Origin: Fen-1254 sp963778945
GTDB taxonomy: Bacteria > Bacteroidota > Ignavibacteria > UBA10030
Direction: 5' to 3'
Assembly (NCBI GenBank): GCA_963778945.1
Contig: CAVZWL010000007.1
Coordinates: 124,001-188,000, forward strand
DNA length: 64,000 nt
Of this stretch, positions 9,699 to 19,751 are shown piece by piece; within the stretch, counting starts at the first letter, position 1; each line of letters begins with the position of its first letter. Position numbers and translations under genes: made by a program. Below the pieces are notes generated by a model, which had not been told where the DNA came from, did no database searches, and saw only the letters and a list, made by a program, of their open reading frames with translations.

Positions 9699-11351
9699 CG
9701 ATCGACGAACTCCGTGAGTTGGCTGAAAACGAACGAACCCGTCAGAAGCAATATGCCAGCCGCATTTTGTATTGTTCATCCGCCGGATGCTTTTCGGGCG
9801 GATGTGAAAGCGTAAAGGCGGAACTGAAGAAAGCGATTGAAGAAAAGGGACTCGGCAAATCGTGCGAGCTCGTTGGTACCGGATGTCTCGGACTTTGCGG
9901 CGAAGGCCCGCTTGTTCTTGTTCAAACCGCCGATACGACCCTCTATCAGCATGTCGATGCAAATGCTGCACGTCGTATTGTTGAAGAACATATTGCCGAT
10001 GGGAAAAAAATAGAAGGAACATCAGATCGATTTAGACGGTCCGTTTTTCTCATCGCAAAAGAAAATCGTGCTCGAAAATATGGGCAAGATCAATGCAGAG
10101 AGCATCGAGGAGTACATCGCCTCCAGCGGATATGAGGCGCTGGCGAAAGCGGTGACCGAGATGAAGCCCGAAGAATTAATCGGCGAAATTCGTAAAGCCG
10201 GATTACGCGGCCGCGGAGGGGCGGGTTATCCTACAGGGTTGAAATGGGATATCGTCCGCAAAAGTGTTTCGGAGCAGAAATATGTCGTTTGCAATGCCGA
10301 TGAAGGAGATCCAGGTGCATTTATGGACCGCAGCGTGCTGGAAGGAGATCCGCACCGGGTGCTGGAAGGAATGGCCATGGCCGGTTATGCCGTCGGCGCA
10401 AATCAAGGCTATGTCTATGTCCGGGCCGAATACCCGCTTGCCATCGATCGTCTGAAGCTTGCCATTAAACAGGCCGAAAGGCTCGGGCTGCTTGGAAATA
10501 GAATTTTCGAATCGCAATTTAGTTTTCATATCGATATCCGCATCGGCGCCGGTGCGTTTGTCTGCGGCGAAGAGACAGCGCTGCTCCGATCCGTCATGGG
10601 ACGACGAGGGAGACCGAAACCGCGTCCGCCGTATCCGTCGGAAAAAGGATTATGGGACAAACCCACAGTGATCAATAATGTGGAAACGTATGCGAACATT
10701 GCTCCTATTGTGCGCAACGGGTCTGCATGGTTTGCTGCGATTGGTACGCAAAAAAGTCCGGGTACAAAAGTCTTCGCGCTTGCAGGAAAAATCAATCGAA
10801 CCGGATTGATCGAGGTTCCCATGGGAATTCCGCTGCGCAAAGTTATTTTTGATATCGGCGGCGGCACGCCTGAAGGTTCGGAATTCAAAGCAGCGCAAAC
10901 GGGCGGCCCTTCCGGCGGCTGCATCCCGAAGGAACATTTAGATATTCCCGTGGATTATGAATCGCTGCAGACCGTCGGTTCGATCATGGGCAGCGGCGGC
11001 ATGATCGTCATGGACAGCACATCCGATATGGTCGACGTGGCAAAGTTCTTTATGGAATTCTGCATGGATGAATCGTGCGGTAAATGCATTCCGTGCCGCG
11101 TCGGCACAAAGCATATTTTTATGATGCTCGAAAAAGTCATCAGGAACGAAGCAACGGAAGAGGATTTTGCTCTGCTCCAGGAACTCTGCGTGATGGTGAA
11201 AGAGACAAGTCTCTGCGGCCTCGGACAATCTGCGCCGAATCCCGTGCTTTCCACCATCCGATTTTTCCGGGACGAGTATACTATGAAACTGAAACCGGCT
11301 ACCGAATTCGTTGCCGATGAAGGGAACGGGCGCGCAGCAAAAGCAAACTGA
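9695..11351 (+). CDS. hoxF: Bidirectional hydrogenase NADH-binding subunit HoxF (NuoF-like), one frame break
   Basis: Diaphorase subunit carrying FMN, the NAD(H) site and Fe-S clusters. The N-terminal about 110 residues form a NuoE-like [2Fe-2S] domain (YCSSAGCFSGGC and GTGCLGLCGEGP). After an extra base near 10019 the frame resumes QIDLDGPFF and the NuoF part follows: GLRGRGGAGYPTGLKW (FMN/NADH glycine-rich loop), CNADEGDPGAFMDRS, GAGAYICGEE-like GAGAFVCGEETALL, and the 4Fe-4S site ESCGKCIPCRVGT with SLCGLG near the C-terminus. Corrected length about 551, normal for HoxF with its extra N-terminal domain. Confidence 0.94.
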
Positions 11352-11361
11352 GGACGAAACT

Positions 11362-12102
11362 ATGGCAGTTATAACATTTACAATCGACGATGTTCAGTAC
11401 AGCGCGCATGAAGGCGATACGGTTCTCAATGTCGCGCACGCGAACGATATTCCCATTCCCACACTCTGCTATCTCGAAGGCCTGTCGCCGTTTGGTGCAT
11501 GCCGTTTGTGCATGGTCGAGATCGAAGGTTCGCCGAAACTTTTTCCCGCCTGCACGACGAAGCCGGCTGAAGGGATGATTGTTCGGACAAAAACGGATCG
11601 TTTAAAAAAATACCGCAGAATGATCGTCGAGCTGCTGGCATCGGAAGGCAATCATCAGTGCGCCGTGTGTGTGGTGAACGGGCATTGCGAATTACAGGAT
11701 CTTGCGTACAAAGTCGGGCTCGATCATGTCCGCTTTCCATACTTATTTCCGGCAAAATCTCTCGATGCGACGCACAAAGAATTCGTTATCGACCGCAACC
11801 GCTGTGTCCTGTGCACGCGATGCGTGCGCGTCTGTCACGAAGTCGAAGGAGCGCATGTCTGGGATATTGCCGGCCGCGGTATCAATTGTGAAATCATCTC
11901 GGATATGAACCAGCCGTGGGGGGATTCACAGCTTTGCACTTCCTGCGGCAAATGTGTCCGTGTCTGTCCGGTCGGCGCCTTGCTGGAAAAAGGTCAAACG
12001 GTCGGCGAGTTGCGGAAAGAACGCAGCTTCGTGAAGTTTATCGTCAATGCGCGGACCAAGCGGGAATGGATTACGAACGATATAATAGAAGAAGATGAAT
12101 AA
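11362..12102 (+). CDS. hoxU: Bidirectional hydrogenase diaphorase subunit HoxU (NuoG-like)
   Basis: Iron-sulfur subunit that wires HoxF to the hydrogenase HoxYH. 246 residues. An N-terminal plant-type [2Fe-2S] domain has Cys in LCYLEG, FGACRLC and PAC; a NuoG-type His/Cys site is in EGNHQCAVCVVNGHC; two [4Fe-4S] sites follow at CVLCTRCVRVCHEVEG and CTSCGKCVRVCPVGA. The end is compact and lacks the catalytic-like C-terminal domain of full NuoG, as expected for HoxU. Start ATG 11362, 10 nt after the hoxF stop. Confidence 0.95.
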   Translation: MAVITFTIDDVQYSAHEGDTVLNVAHANDIPIPTLCYLEGLSPFGACRLCMVEIEGSPKLFPACTTKPAEGMIVRTKTDRLKKYRRMIVELLASEGNHQCAVCVVNGHCELQDLAYKVGLDHVRFPYLFPAKSLDATHKEFVIDRNRCVLCTRCVRVCHEVEGAHVWDIAGRGINCEIISDMNQPWGDSQLCTSCGKCVRVCPVGALLEKGQTVGELRKERSFVKFIVNARTKREWITNDIIEEDE

Positions 12103-12169
12103 GAGTGATGACGCTTGTCATAGTTCTACGGACGGCAATCACATATTCAAAGAAAGAAGAAAAGTATCT

Positions 12170-12706
12170 ATGAAACCCAGAGTAGCAACTGTTTGGCTCG
12201 GAGGATGTTCGGGCTGCCACATGTCGTTTCTCGATCTCGATGAACGACTCATCGATTTGGCAGAGAAAATGGAACTGGTCTATTCTCCAATAGCCGATAT
12301 CAAGGAGTTTCCAGCGAATGTCGATGTGGTGCTCGTTGAAGGCGCCGTCACGAATTCAGAAAACGAAGAAATGGCGCATATCATCCGGAAAAATTCGAAA
12401 TTCATTATCGCCTTCGGCGATTGTGCAACAACCGGAAATGTGACGGCAATGCGCAATAAATTTACGACCGAAGATATCTCAAATCGCGCATATATCGAGC
12501 TGGCCGACAAGAACCCGCACGTTCCGGATGAATATGTCACGATTGCGAAAATATTGAAGAATGCGCGCCCGCTGCATGAAGTGATAAAAGTTGATGCATG
12601 GCTTCACGGCTGCCCGCCAACGGCGGAACAAATATGGTCGACTGTCAGTGCGCTGCTGCAGGGTCAAACGCCGGTGCTTTCTCCGGCATATTTGCGCTAC
12701 GGCTGA
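12170..12706 (+). CDS. hoxY: Bidirectional [NiFe]-hydrogenase small subunit HoxY
   Basis: Small hydrogenase subunit holding the proximal [4Fe-4S] cluster. 178 residues, the short type without Tat signal, consistent with a cytoplasmic enzyme. Cluster ligands are visible in WLGGCSGCHMSFLD, EGAVTNSENE (pattern region), FGDCATTGN and LHGCPPTAEQIW. ATG at 12170 follows an AAGAAAGAAGAAAAG purine stretch; upstream in-frame codons are not conserved, so this start is preferred. Confidence 0.95.
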   Translation: MKPRVATVWLGGCSGCHMSFLDLDERLIDLAEKMELVYSPIADIKEFPANVDVVLVEGAVTNSENEEMAHIIRKNSKFIIAFGDCATTGNVTAMRNKFTTEDISNRAYIELADKNPHVPDEYVTIAKILKNARPLHEVIKVDAWLHGCPPTAEQIWSTVSALLQGQTPVLSPAYLRYG

Positions 12707-12804
12707 TCGATGCCGGTTGCATCGATTGCAGAAAGGGCAGGGGGGCTATTCAGTCTCCTGCTTATGAATGAGTTGAAAGTATTGAAACGGAAAACGAGAA
12801 GATT

Positions 12805-14238
12805 ATGTCGAAGACAATAACGATTTCACCTGTGACCCGTATTGAAGGGCATGCAAAAATTACGATTCAATTGGACGATAACGGCGACGTTGTCAATACG
12901 CGGTTTCATGTCAATGAATTTCGTGGTTTTGAAAAATTCACCGAAGGACGTTTGCTCTGGGAAATGCCCGGCATTACGTCGCGCATCTGCGGAATCTGCC
13001 CGGCAAGCCATCTCATTACATCGGCAAAAGCAGGCGACGATATTCTTGCTGTCGATATTCCCGAAACTGCCGAACGCTTGCGCCGGCTGCTCACGCTCGC
13101 TCAGCTGCTGCAGTCGCATGCACTGAGTTTTTTCCATCTTTCATCCCCCGATTTTCTGCTGGGTTTTGATTCCGACCCGGCAGCGCGCAATGTGTTCGGA
13201 TTGATTGCTGCCGACAAGGAACTTGCCCGCCGCGGCATACGGCTCCGGAAATTCGGTCAGGAAATTATTGAAATTCTGGGAGGAAGAAAAATTCATACTC
13301 CATGGACGGTTCCCGGAGGTGTGCGCGAGCCCCTCGACCCGGCAAAGAAGGATTATATCAAGGGATGGATACCGGAAGCAAAGGAAACCGTCGCCATCGC
13401 ATTGAAGACGATCAAGCAGATTCATAAAAAGTTCGTGAAGGAAATTCCCGCTTTCGGCAACTTCCGTTCGTTGTTCGTAGGACTTGTAACGCCGGACGGC
13501 GGAATTGAACATTATGACGGACTGATCCGCATCATGGACGGGGACGGCAATGTTATTGCCGATAAACTGCCGCCCAAAAAATATTTCGAATATTTCGGTG
13601 AAGCGGTAGAATCCTGGTCGTATCTCAAATTTCCGTATTACAAGCCGATGGACTATCCGGACGGAATGTACCGCGTCGGGCCGCTGGCACGCATCAATAT
13701 CTGCGATTATATCGGAACACCTTTGGCCGAGGCGGAGCGGAGGGAATTCAAAGCGCTGGGTGCAAGCGGCGGCTGTGTGAACAATTCTTTTTACTATCAC
13801 TATGCCCGATGTATTGAAATGCTCTTTGCCGTGGAACGGATCGAACAGCTTCTCAACGATGCGGCCACCATCGGTACGAATATTCGTTCGCTGGCATCCA
13901 TCAATCGCACGGAAGGTATCGGTTGTTCTGAAGCGCCGCGCGGCATTTTGTTCCACCATTATTGCGTGAATAAGGACGGGGTTATTCAAAAAGCGAATCT
14001 CATCATCGCAACTGCACAGAATAATCTGGCGATGAACCGCACCGTGCAGCAAATTGCAACGCATTTCATCGACGGAAAAAAAGGAAAAATTGCAGAAGGT
14101 ATTCTCAACCGCGTAGAAGCCGGAATTCGATGCTATGATCCGTGTCTCTCATGCTCAACTCATGCGCTGGGACAGATGCCGCTGGAAATCGAATTGACCG
14201 GTTCCGGGGGCGAGGTGCTCGATGTTGTACGGCGATGA
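12805..14238 (+). CDS. hoxH: Bidirectional [NiFe]-hydrogenase large subunit HoxH
   Basis: Catalytic subunit with the NiFe site. 477 residues. N-terminal L1 motif RICGICPASH (Cys62, Cys65) and C-terminal L2 motif DPCLSCSTH (Cys447, Cys450, His453) supply the four Ni/Fe cysteines. RIEGHAKIT at residues 12-20 is the family start. The 24 residues after His453 (beginning ALGQMPLE) form the extension removed by the maturation protease, whose gene is next and overlaps this stop. The set HoxEFUYH points to a group 3d NAD-linked bidirectional hydrogenase. No frame break despite its length. Confidence 0.97.
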   Translation: MSKTITISPVTRIEGHAKITIQLDDNGDVVNTRFHVNEFRGFEKFTEGRLLWEMPGITSRICGICPASHLITSAKAGDDILAVDIPETAERLRRLLTLAQLLQSHALSFFHLSSPDFLLGFDSDPAARNVFGLIAADKELARRGIRLRKFGQEIIEILGGRKIHTPWTVPGGVREPLDPAKKDYIKGWIPEAKETVAIALKTIKQIHKKFVKEIPAFGNFRSLFVGLVTPDGGIEHYDGLIRIMDGDGNVIADKLPPKKYFEYFGEAVESWSYLKFPYYKPMDYPDGMYRVGPLARINICDYIGTPLAEAERREFKALGASGGCVNNSFYYHYARCIEMLFAVERIEQLLNDAATIGTNIRSLASINRTEGIGCSEAPRGILFHHYCVNKDGVIQKANLIIATAQNNLAMNRTVQQIATHFIDGKKGKIAEGILNRVEAGIRCYDPCLSCSTHALGQMPLEIELTGSGGEVLDVVRR

Positions 14239-14681
14239 GTTCCGTACTGGTGATCGGCTACGGCAACACGCTCCGCGGCGATGATGCGGCGGGAATCAGG
14301 GCGGCGGAATTGATCGTCCAGCGCGTTCAAGAAATTGAATGTATTTGCGTTCATCAGTTAATGCCCGAATTGGCGGAGAATATTTCCCGAGCCGATCTTG
14401 TTATTTTTTTCGATGCACAAGCCGGTTGCACAGATCTCACGGTCCGGTCTCTTGCAGCCGTTCCTGCTTCCCTGCTTCACACGCATATTGTTTCTCCTGA
14501 AATCCTTCTCACGCTGTCCCGCGATGTCTACGGCCGAGTGCCGGGCCAAGCATATGCTGTCGGTATTCCCGCGTTTCAGTTTGATTTCTCCGAAGACCTC
14601 TCTCCGGAGACACAACAGGCTGTTCTGACGGCCGCCGATAGGGCTCTTGAATATATCAATCAAAACAAGATTTCTTCATGA
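14235..14681 (+). CDS. hoxW: Hydrogenase maturation protease (HoxW/HycI type)
   Basis: Endopeptidase that cleaves the HoxH C-terminal extension after nickel insertion. 148 residues starting MSSVLVIGYGNTLRGDDAAG, which contains the GxGNxLxxDDxxG signature with the first metal-binding Asp; the second is in LVIFFDAQAG and a conserved His is in HTHIVSPE. ATG 14235 overlaps the hoxH stop as ATGA, so the protease is coupled to its substrate. An upstream in-frame start would overlap hoxH by about 90 nt and lacks conservation. Confidence 0.92.
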   Translation: MSSVLVIGYGNTLRGDDAAGIRAAELIVQRVQEIECICVHQLMPELAENISRADLVIFFDAQAGCTDLTVRSLAAVPASLLHTHIVSPEILLTLSRDVYGRVPGQAYAVGIPAFQFDFSEDLSPETQQAVLTAADRALEYINQNKISS

Positions 14682-15007
14682 GAGAGTCCATATGGTTTTT
14701 GGCGAGGGGAAAAAGCAAACGGCTGTAAGCTCGATTATTCCCCGTATTTTCCAAAGAGAGGCCGGTCCTCCGGTAAAAATGATTTCACAGGACACTCTTT
14801 CGGCATCTTGTGCGTCTAAACAAAGACACGTAAGCTATTCTTCGTTATGCTTGCCGATCAATTGTTTTTTTGCTTGATTAGAGGTCAATGCTGTGCATCT
14901 TCTTGACTGCTAGTCTACAAAACGGAGTCATTATGAAATAAATTGAAGAATGACGATTATTCAATGAAAATGCGACAACAGGATTTCTATCCGGAAGGAA
15001 CGATTGA
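14682..15007. other. Intergenic spacer after the hydrogenase block, nothing recognised
   Basis: 326 bases with no supported gene, RNA or strong hairpin. A purine-rich CCGGAAGGAACG just before 15008 is the ribosome-binding site of the next gene. Confidence 0.5.
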
Positions 15008-18000
15008 ATGAACACACGGCGTCTCTTTATCCCCTTTTTGCTTCTCGCTCTTTTTTCAGGCTTCGGATTTGCACAATCGGCCGATATGCTTGTCGATTTC
15101 GCCTGGCTGGCGTGGAATCGCAACGATCAAGCTGAGGTAGAACGGTATTTCCTTGCAGCGGAGAAGGCTGATACGCACTCTCTTCGGGCGCCCATCTGGT
15201 CTCTTTTATCTGTATTCGATGCAGCAGAAATATGAAGCTGCAACGCGTCAGCTGCTTCGTGCGCTGCCGCTCGCGAAAAATCAGGATCCGTATGTGTTCG
15301 CGGCGTGGCAGGTTCTTTTATACCGCAGTCAGAATTTTTCCGACCGGAAAGCTGTCGTCGATCTTTTTAAGCGCCTTGCAGGCGCGCCCGCGACAAATTC
15401 TACTCTGAGAGCTATGTCGAATGCAGCGCTGGGTGATTACACCGAATCACTGAACGATCTTCCCCTGTCGAAAAAATATTACGATGCGCAAAACGCAATC
15501 GATCAATGGAAATTGATCGGTCCCTTTGAGAACATTTCCGCATCCGGATATGAAAGGGTCTTTTCGCCGGAGGATACGCTCGATCTTCATGCAGTATCGA
15601 CCGGCAAAAACGGTATTCCTGTTTCGTGGTTCGCCCAAAAATGGTCGAGACGCGATCATTGGGTCGACCTGACTCATTATTTTGCAAATCAGTTCTCGGC
15701 CTTTTACGCCAATTGCTTTGTCTACAGTCCGGCCCGGCAGCCCGTGCAATTGTGCATCGGTACTTCCGGATCACTGAAAGCGTTTCTGAACGATAATCTT
15801 GTTACTGCAGAATGAGGAAGAATATAATAACGATCTCGACACATACTGTACAAATACCGAACTCCAGAAGGGTTGGAACCGTGTTCTGCTGAAAGTCGGC
15901 TATTCGGAAATTTCGCGCTGTAATTTTATGGTTCGCATTCTTGATACACTGGGAAGACCGCTTCCGGGGCTCCGGACATCGATCGACGAACATTCATATC
16001 CGCGCCATCCGGCTGCAGTGAATGAACAGCAGGAGTTGTTTGCTGAAAAATATTTCCGGCAGATGATCGAAGAACATCCCGGCGATATGGAAAATTATCT
16101 GCTTCTCGCAGACAGCTATCTTCACAACGACAAGGCGATTCCTGCCGAGCTGCTCCTGCGCAAGGCGCTGCAAAAGCTTCCTTCGTGCGGTATTATTCTC
16201 CTGCGTCAGATCGAGGCATACAGCCGCGGACAAAAATCCGATGAAATAACGAAAATGTATGAGAAATTGCTGACACTGGACCCAAAGATACCGGATGCTC
16301 TTGAATACCGTGTCGCCCGCGCTATGAAAAACGAGGACTACGACGAAGTTGAAAAAGGCATCAATGACCTGGAGTCATTCATGCCGAATTCCGAACTGAC
16401 GCTTAGTGAAAAGCTCGAGTTATATTCGAAGAAGCAGCAAATTGAAAAACTTTCGGATGTGGTCAGCGATGCGAGCAAGAGATTTCCGAATAATTGGAAT
16501 TTCGTGCGGCTCAATGCCATGCTTACCCTTCAGAGAACGCGTGAAGCGGACAGCGCCATCTGCCGTCATCGAGCAGTATCTCAAGCGTGTCTATTCGAAG
16601 GAAGCGTTGAAAGACCTTGCGCAGCTTTCGATACAGGCATCAAAGAAGGCGAAATGGGAGGAGGCTTTTCTCAAGCTTCTGCAGTTAGATCCTTCTGATG
16701 CAAATTACCGCTTCGAAATGGCTTCGATGTATCTCGATATGCGTGACTTTATAAAAGCAAAGCGTTCGGTTTCAGATGCACTTGACTTATGTCCGACGAG
16801 TTCTTCGCTGTGGGCCAAGCAGGCGGAAATTCAATTTGCCCAGAATCAAAAAGAGGCCGCCGATTCTTCCTGCCGGCGCGCATTGCTTTGCGATCCGGGA
16901 AATTTTCGTGCCCGGGATTTGATGCGGGAATGCGAAGGCAAGGAAAATGTTTTCAAGAATTTTCCGCAGGAGGACATCAAAGAAATCATTCGGACAGCGC
17001 CCTCATCGTCGAGTTTCCCGAACGATCCGGCGGTCGTTTTGCTGGATGACAACAGGCGGGTTTTGTATACGCAGGGAGCGACCGAATATGAACGGGAGAT
17101 GCTCGTGCGCGTATTCAACAGCCGCGGCATCGAGATGATGAAGGAATACGGCATCGAATACAACGGAAGCGAGGACCTGATTGTCGAGAAAGCGGTGGTT
17201 ATCAAGAAGAACGGCTATGAAATAAAGGCCGATGTGGATGATGGACATGTTGTCTTTAAGACTTTGGAGCCGGACGATTTTGTGTATATGAAATGGAAAC
17301 TCCGGCAGACTGGAATCAACATGGTGACCACGATGTTCAACGATAATATTCTCTTTAACGGGCATCTGCCGCTCCGGCTTATCCGGTATTCAGTTCTTGT
17401 TCCTCCGGGTTTGTCTTTTACTCACCGGACATTCAACATGGAAGACCATCCTGTTGTGCGGAAAACGGGAGAAGGAGATTTGTATGAGTGGAGTGCAAGC
17501 CAGGAGCCGGCTCTGAGCTGTCGAACCCGCAATGCCGCCGCTCAGTCAGATCGGCAAGCTGCTTTCAATCTCGACCATCCCGTCGTGGAAATCGGTCGTC
17601 GATTGGTACAGGGATCTGGCTTCCACACGAACAAAGAGTTCGTTCGAAATTCAAGAACAGGTCGCCGACTTGTTCAAAGAAAAGAAAGAATGGACAACAC
17701 AGGAAAAGATTCGAAAGATATACGAATTCATCGTTACAAATATCCATTACAGCAGCGTACCATTCCGGCAATCCGGAATTGTTCCGCAAAAAGCTCGAGA
17801 CGTTCTTGTGAACCGGATTGGCGATTGTAAAGATGTTGCAACGCTCGGTGTTGCCATGCTGAAGGATGCCGGTATTCCGGCCTATCTTGTTCTGACGCGC
17901 ATTAGGAGTATTGGATCGATTCCGAATGAACTGCCCTCGATTGGCTTCAATCATTGCATCATCGGCATTCAGACGGAAAGCGGAATTCAATACTCGGATT

Positions 18001-18758
18001 TAACGGCACAGTTCCATCCGTACGGCAGTGCTCCGGGCGAAGATGATGGAGCATTTTGCCTGTTGATCAAACCGGGAGAGACTGAACCTTTTTTGCAGGA
18101 CCCGAAGCAATGGCTTCCGAACAATATCATGCGAACGTACCATGCCATTCTCGGCGAGGATAATTCTATTTCTATCGATCAGGATTCCCATTATACGGGC
18201 GCATTGACGGCTGGATCCCGTGCACCGTATGCCGAAAAAGGAGAAGCCGAACAGCAGAAACAATTGTCAAATTATTTGGCGGAAGAATTTGCCAGCGCGA
18301 AATTAAAAACGCTCTCGTTTATCAATCTGGATAATCTCGAACCGACATTCGATCTGAAATATTCCTTCTCTGTTCCGAATTATTTAACTGAAATCGGTTC
18401 GCTCAAAGCAATGAAACTGCCGTGGACTGGGGAATACCGGCAGTCGGCGCTTTCAGCATTGGACAAAAGAAGATATCCGCTCAGAGTATGGTTCAGTTCG
18501 GATACGCTCGTAGAACATGCGAGCATAGAGTTCCCGCCCGGGATGAAGCCGATGGAACTTGTTCCGGAGTCGAATTTTTCGTGCAGTGCTGCGGAATATG
18601 AAGAAACGCTCTCATTCGACGGAACAACTCTTCAAGCGGAGCGAAGACTTATTTTTAAGAAGACATATATTCCCGTCGAGGAATATCAGGCATTTCGGGA
18701 ATTTATGAACCGGCTTGCGAAAGAGGACGAGAAGCAGATCTTGATCGGAAAGAAATAA
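15008..18758 (+). CDS. Secreted TPR / DUF3857 / transglutaminase-like protein, four frame breaks
   Basis: One protein of about 1,248 residues once four single extra bases (near 15197, 15813, 16558, 17519) are removed; the frame then runs from ATG 15008 to TAA 18758. A signal peptide (RRLFIPFLLLALFSGFGFAQ) is followed by tetratricopeptide-like helical repeats to about residue 640, a jelly-roll-like insert (WKLIGPFENIS...), then DUF3857 (YEREMLVRVFNSRGIEMMKEYGIEY; PVLVPPGLSF-like) and a transglutaminase core with the catalytic Cys in NRIGDCKDVATL, a His in GFNHCIIG and an Asp in YSDLT. Such proteins are frequent in Bacteroidota and Ignavibacteria; their role is unknown, possibly periplasmic protein binding or cross-linking. 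The DUF3857-transglutaminase assignment is firm, the function not. Confidence 0.85.
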
Positions 18759-18778
18759 TTACAGTAAGGAACGAGTGA

Positions 18779-18965
18779 AATGGTGAATGGAAAAGAGCGC
18801 TTGGTTCTTCGTTCTTGGTTCTTAGTGCGGGAGTTCAACGGATAAAAAATGACAAAACAACAGTTATGAACGGTAGATAGGGTGAATAAAGGTGAATGGT
18901 AAGAATCAATAACCTCATAACTATTTACTGTTTTCAGTTCACTGTTCACCAGTTACCATTTTCTA
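18779..18965. repeat. Heptanucleotide-period repeats between the TPR gene and clpP
   Basis: Two flavours are visible. At 18802-18829 the 7-mers CTTGGTT, CTTCGTT, CTTGGTT, CTTAGTG follow each other. Near 18892-18965 there are GGTGAAT/GGTAAGA-like and TCACTGT/TCACCAG/TTACCAT-like units. The repeats reach to the clpP stop codon. They resemble the short tandemly repeated repetitive (STRR) sequences known from cyanobacteria, by period only. Confidence 0.75.
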
Positions 18966-18966
18966 T

Positions 18967-19560
18967 TCACAGTTTATAAACCTTATCGACAATTCCGTAT
19001 TCGATCGATTCTTTTGCATCCATCCAGAAATCTCTCTCGATGTCTTTGAGGACACGATCTAAGGGCTGGCTGCAATTCTTTGATAGAATCTCTGCGGTAA
19101 TTTTTTTTGTTTTCAGAATCTGCCGTGCGTGAATTTCCAGGTCTGCGGAATACCCTTGCAGCAATCCTGTGCTGGGCTGATGAACCATCACTTCACCGTG
19201 CGGAAAAATATATCGTTCCCCTTTTTGACCGGCGGATAAGAGCAGCGAGCCCATCGATGCAGCGATGCCCATGCAGACCGTGGCAACCGGGGAGGAAATC
19301 AGGTTCATAGTGTCCAGAATAGCGAATCCGGATGTAACCATACCGCCGGGGCTGTTGATAAAAAAAGTTATCTTTTCTCCTGGTTTGACCGATTCCAGGT
19401 ATAATAATTTTCCCACAATTTCCTTGGAAGAATCATCGTCGACAGGACCCCAGAGTGCGATGCGCCGCTGTTCCAGAGATTTTAAATCTATGAGTTTCTG
19501 GATTTCCTGCGGCTTTTCTGGCTTTTCTGATTCCGAACTGTTGCGTATGGCTTCTGTCAT
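18967..19560 (-). CDS. clpP: ATP-dependent Clp protease proteolytic subunit ClpP
   Basis: Serine peptidase subunit of the Clp proteases. 197 residues from ATG 19560. The catalytic Ser is in MGIAASMGSLLL, His in PHGEVMVHQPS and Asp in IERDFWMDAKE; the hydrophobic cleft motif FFINSPGGMVTSGFAI is intact. The N-terminus is longer and Glu/Lys-rich (SSESEKPEKPQE) than in E. coli ClpP. GQAASM is GIAASM here, a small variation. Upstream in-frame residues to 19722 are basic and not conserved. No clpX or tig nearby; it stands alone between repeats and carA. Confidence 0.95.
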   Translation of the reverse strand: MTEAIRNSSESEKPEKPQEIQKLIDLKSLEQRRIALWGPVDDDSSKEIVGKLLYLESVKPGEKITFFINSPGGMVTSGFAILDTMNLISSPVATVCMGIAASMGSLLLSAGQKGERYIFPHGEVMVHQPSTGLLQGYSADLEIHARQILKTKKITAEILSKNCSQPLDRVLKDIERDFWMDAKESIEYGIVDKVYKL

Positions 19561-19751
19561 GGTCTCTCTACTCCTACATTTATTTTTTCCGATCAATCGA
19601 AGATTCGCAGATTCTGCATTTCTTCGCTGCGATAAATATACATAAAATCGGTTACTTTCACATCCTGCCCTGCCCGCCGGTATGTCCGCCGAAATCGAAG
19701 ATGAGCGGAATTTGGTTTTCAACGCAAGCGGAAATAATGAAACGATCGCGG

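Noticed and set aside
14647..14877. Short open frame after the hydrogenase protease gene
   Set aside because: It overlaps the protease end, uses a weak start and shows no conserved features.
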